A stretch of DNA of 64,000 bases from NCBI RefSeq assembly GCF_036323735.1, contig NW_026947400.1, positions 1,441,416 to 1,505,415 of the forward strand, read 5' to 3'. Within the stretch, counting starts at the first letter, position 1. The number at the start of each line of letters is the position of its first letter. The notes beneath the pieces are model-generated. The model saw only the letters and a program-made list of their open reading frames with translations. It did not search any database and was not told where the DNA came from. The translations under genes were made by a program, and so were the position numbers. This document shows positions 60,278-64,000 of the stretch, in pieces. The stretch comes from Rattus norvegicus. Lineage: Eukaryota > Chordata > Mammalia > Rodentia > Muridae.

Positions 60278-60515
60278 TGACATCATCATTAGGACCTCCT
60301 GGAAAAATCTCTTGTATCCTGGAGGGCTCTAGCTTCTTCTGTGATGTTACAGGTGTTGTCGTGAAAGCAACTGCCTCTCAGATATTCATTCATTACCTCT
60401 AGGGTTTACTAAATGGCCTTTGATTCAGAGCAAACAGCCATTTGGGAGGGAGAAGAAAGAGGATGAAGATATCAGAGATGGGGAGAAGAAGCTGGCCTTC
60501 TGCCTTGGTATAAAA
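60278..60515 (+). promoter_or_regulatory. Promoter-like block of unit I
   Basis: TGACATCA at 60278-60285 and TATAAAA at 60509-60515, about 100 bases before the short ORF start at 60615. Same layout as unit F, the other unit with an open short ORF. Inference only. Confidence 0.35.
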
Positions 60516-60614
60516 AAAATGAAGAAATATCTTGTCCATGGTAAAGCTCAGTGAATCTTGTGTAGGGTTTAGTTGGTTTGATGAAAAGATAACATTGATC
60601 AGAGCCTTCCTCAT

Positions 60615-60827
60615 ATGGGAATCAGGAGCTGGGAGCCTCTCAGCAGCTGGACTTCCCTGCTTGTTATGGTTCCTGGATGTCAGAGAGTTTATAACATTAA
60701 CTTGTTTATCCCAAATCTGAGTGTTGGGAAGGGTACAATAGTTTTCTTGAGAACTCATGGCTTTTGTTCTTTTTGCCCAGAAGAAAATGTCCTAAGGAAT
60801 AATGGAAATATAAGCATTGTGTCCTAA
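60615..60827 (+). other. Short ORF of unit I, 70 codons
   Basis: It starts MGIRSWEPLSSWTSLLVMVP and follows the array consensus frame for about 58 codons (to FCPEEN), then a one-base deletion gives a different C-terminus. A 3-base in-frame deletion lies near residue 11. It has a hydrophobic segment at about residues 11-33 and no known domain. As with unit F, coding is possible but unproven. Confidence 0.22.
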
Positions 60828-61583
60828 GCTCGGTATAAAGTGCACCATGCTTTGGATTCCTATAGTGCAGTTTGTGTCTGACACTGATATCTGGGAGAGA
60901 GAAGTGCTTCTAGTTGAGACTTCACCATCTCAGTCTTTCACTAGTATTACTCTACTACCCTTCCCTGATAGTGATCCTCTAGATTTCCGAGTTAATGGAT
61001 GTGATTATCTGGCAGTTCTCTTTTTTTCAATTTCTTCCATTTTTTTTTATTTTTTAGCAAATTTTATTGCTTTTTTAACTGGATGTTTCTATATTTACAT
61101 TTAAAATGTTTTTTTTTCCCTTTCCCAGTTTCCTGCCCATAAGATCCCTACCCGTTCCCTTCCCCTAATCCCCCTTAAGTCCTTCCTTTAATCCCCCTTA
61201 AGTCCACTTGGCATGCCCTTGAACTAGGAGAGAATCCTAGGGAGGACCAAGGGCTTCTCCTTCCATTGGTGCACAACAAGGCCATCCTCAGCCACATATG
61301 CAGTTGTAACCATAGATCTGTCAATGCACATTCTTTGAATATTGGTCTAGTACCAGAAAGATCTAGTTTTTTGGCATTGTTGTTTTCATGGTGTTGAAAG
61401 CACCTTCAGCTCTTGTAATCCTTTTTCAAAATCTTCCAACAAGAGGTCTGTTTCAGTACACTGTTTGCCACTAGCATTCTTATATAGAGTTGAACGGCTC
61501 TAGATATGTCTTTCAGGAAATATCTACATCTGGTTCCTGGCAGAATGCACTTCTTAGCTTCATCAATCTTCTCTAGTTTTGGT

Positions 61584-61585
<2 letters not shown>

Positions 61586-61637
<52 letters not shown>
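61586..61637. repeat. (AT)n microsatellite of unit I
   Basis: About 52 bases of perfect AT at the L1-derived position TGGTGGC(AT)n, the same seed as in units B and F. Confidence 0.96.
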
Positions 61638-61641
<4 letters not shown>

Positions 61642-62388
61642 AACACACTTTTGGTTTCTCCTACAACTATGAGGGTAGGTGGAATGTTAACATGGATTCT
61701 GCATAACTTTGTCAAGAATGTAGAATCCACAAATGACAATGCCAAATAGACTACCTCCTGTTCTTATGAACCTATTGAACTTGAGGTTTCACTGGACCTC
61801 AAGCCATTCCTCTCCCTGTACATCCTCCTGAATCTTATGTTTGGCCTGAAGTAAGATCATGGTAGAACATCCAAAACCCTCAAGTCTGGCCATGGGAACA
61901 CAGGAAGATACATTTTTGAGAACTGATATCTAATGGGACTACAGAACCACATTCTGTAGTCCATGTTGTCCTTTGCTTTACTGATGTCTGATAAATTTTG
62001 GATAAAATGAGGATTTGGGAGTTTATCATTTGAAGTAGATACACAATTTTAAACTTATATTCACTCTAAAGCTGGGCCTTCTTTGAAGCCAAAATCATTG
62101 CAAAAAATTGAACTGGAAAACAGAATTTTTGAATACACATTCAGGAATATATGTAAAGTCCACTATCAAGGAATGTACAGTAAGAAAATGTAATACAATA
62201 TTCTTTCAATTAAAGGTCTGTTGGGAGAATACTGCCCTTTGAGAAACAGAAAACCCCTAGGAAATTGAACTGTCTTTCACAGGAATGGTCCAGTGAATAA
62301 AATTATTATCCAGAAGATTCTCCTCCACTCCAAGTTCCTAGTTCTTTTCTACCCATGCCAAGCCCCTAACTAATTTTCACCATTCAGA

Positions 62389-63683
62389 GCATGTAACCAC
62401 TAATGATGCAAAGAGAGGTCTCTTTCTTTATGGAGATGGAGTATGTAAAGATTTCCACTGTTTCAAACGACACACTCCTGGAAAAGACACCCTCTAATCT
62501 TGGCAATGTAAGGAAAGCTGCTCAGCAGGAGGCCATGGCAATTCTCAGTTACATCATAATTAGGCCCTCCCTGAAAAATCACTTGTGTCCTGGAGAGCCC
62601 TACCTTCTCCTGTGATGTCACAAGTTTTGTTGTGTCTGCAAATACCTCTCAGATATTCTTTCAATACCTATAGGGTTAACTAATTGGCCTCTAGTTCAGA
62701 GCAAACAGCAATTTGGGAATGAGAACAAAGAGGGTGAAGAGCTCAGCGATGGGGAGAACAAAGATGGCCTTCTGTCTTGGTAGAAAAAAAATGAAGAAAT
62801 ATGTCGACCCTGGAAAATTTCACTGAGTCTTTGGTAGGAGTTGAGTAGGTAAGTTGAAGAGATAGAATTGATCTGAGCCTTCCACATATGGGATCAGGTG
62901 TTCAGACTCGGTCAGAAGAATCTGGACTTCCCTGCTTCTAGTGATTCCTGTAAGTCAGGGAGTTTATATCATTAATATCTTTATAACAAAAGCCATTTGT
63001 TGGGAAGGGGGCTGTCCTTTTCCTTAGAGCTCATGGCTTTTACTTTTTCCCAAAAGAAAAAAGTCCTAAGGAAGAAGTGAAAGACAAGTATTATGTCCTT
63101 ATCTCAGAATAAACTCCTCGATTATTTGGATAACCTTAGTTCAGTTTGTGTCTGATACTGGTATTTGGGAGTGAGACATGTTTCTAGTTCATCATATCAG
63201 TCTTTTCAATAATATTTCTCTGACTCCTGATCGTGACCCCTTAGATTTCTCAGTCAATATGTGTTTAAATGGCAGTTTTCTTATCTTTAACTTATTTATT
63301 TTTTTATTTTTTAGCATTTTCTTGCTTTATTAATTTGATTTGTCCATATTTACATTTCAAATATTTTTGCCATTCCCTGTTTCCTGCCCATAAGATCCCT
63401 AAGCGGTCCCCCTACCTTTTTTGTATAATCACTATTACTGCATTTTGACATTCCCTTGAATTGGTAATAAAACCTCATTTAGACCAAGGGCATCTCCTTC
63501 CATTGGGGCCGAACAAAACCAGTCTCTGCTACATATGCAGTTCGAGCCATAGGGCTATCCATGTACAATCTTTCAATATCCATATAGTACCAGAAAACTC
63601 TGTTTCGTTGGCATTGATTTTCTTTATTTTTCTTTGTTTGTTTGTTTTGTGGTATTTATTTCCCTATTTTTCTTTCTTTTTTT
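62389..63683 (+). repeat. Tandem-array unit J, cut by an L1 3' end
   Basis: It starts at the phase marker near 62389. The first CRE-like site has decayed to TTACATCA and the second is intact (TGATGTCA 62613-62620). The TATA box is changed to TAGAAAA (62791). The short ORF from about 62886 has a frameshift after two codons and stops early. At about 63684 an antisense L1 3' end interrupts the unit's own older antisense L1 remnant. Confidence 0.9.
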
Positions 63684-64000
63684 TTTATTAACTTGAGTAT
63701 TTCTTATATACATTTCAAGTGTTATTCCCTTTCCCGGTTTCCAGGCAAACATCCCCCTCCCCCCTCCCCTTCCTTATGGGTGCCCTCTCCCTACCCTCCC
63801 CCCATTGCCGCCCTCCCCCCATAGTCTAGTTCACTGGGGGTTCAGTCTTAGCAGGACCCAGGGCTTCCCCTTCCACTGGTGCTCTTACTAGGATATTCAT
63901 TGCTACCTATGGGGTCAGAGTCCAGGGTCAGTCCATGTATAGTATTTAGGTAGTGGCTTAGTCCCTGGAAGCTCTGGTTGCTTGACATTGTTGTACATAT
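63684..64000 (-). mobile_element. L1 3' UTR, antisense, reaching the window edge
   Basis: On the minus strand it is the 3' end of a young-looking L1: poly-A (seen as T run 63678-63688), TTATTAACTTGAGTATTTCTTA, a strong G-rich tract (63752-63822, C-rich on the plus strand) and the CACCAGTGGAAGGGGAAGCC region. It closely matches the current rat-type 3' UTR and continues beyond the window. Confidence 0.92.

Larger units (their letters stand above)
60246..62388 (+). repeat. Tandem-array unit I, missing the first 150 bases
   Basis: It begins at TTTTGCAGGTAGGCCATGGCAG, inside the usual unit, and runs to the phase marker of unit J. CRE-like TGACATCA 60278-60285, second site decayed to TGATGTTA, TATA box 60509-60515. 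The short ORF at 60615-60827 is largely intact. The antisense L1 3' UTR remnant is at about 61045-61580, followed by a (TA)n tract (61586-61637). Confidence 0.92.

Overview
The window is mammalian, rodent and almost certainly rat nuclear DNA. It holds ID SINEs of the rat BC1-derived type (28696-28790 plus, 38706-38807 minus), a B1 SINE (41681-41890), rodent L1 and Lx LINE pieces in every state of decay, AT-rich single-copy-like sequence and long (TA)n tracts. I see no bacterial-style gene, no CRISPR array, no tRNA or rRNA gene, and no intact multi-exon cellular gene that I can name. Most of the long open frames are L1 remnants.

Layout: 1-2500 is decayed sequence with possible LTR remnants. 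2530-6285 is old L1/Lx material. 6287-13725 is arm 1 of a large diverged inverted duplication. 13726-22572 holds units A-C of a tandem array with a repeat unit of about 2.1-2.3 kb; unit A is split by a 3.97 kb LTR element without recognisable viral genes (14991-18955). 22573-25139 is an unrecognised stretch that looks degenerately coding on the minus strand. 25140-32037 is a nearly full-length but broken rat L1 on the plus strand. Arm 2 runs 31749-39125 in the opposite orientation to arm 1. 39126-44171 is AT-rich and mostly featureless. 44172-44621 is an Lx 3' end. 44622-53212 holds array units D (partial) to H. 53213-55040 is a 5'-truncated L1. 55041-60245 is mixed sequence with one poly(A)-ended retrocopy-like segment and an antisense L1 3' end. 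60246-63683 holds array units I-J. 63684-64000 is another antisense L1 3' end.

Two structures deserve attention. First, the inverted duplication: two arms of about 7.4 kb separated by about 18 kb share an old L1, single-copy-like flanks and the same unrecognised open frames. Each arm has since gained its own insertions. Second, the tandem array: each unit carries a fixed promoter-like arrangement of CRE-like octamers, an inverted CCAAT box in some copies and a TATA box. A short open frame of about 75 codons lies roughly 100 bp downstream; it is largely open in units F and I and broken elsewhere. Each unit also has an old antisense L1 3' UTR built in. Expression and coding function are inference. 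Much of this may simply be neutral repeat decay, and I see no convincing new multi-gene system.
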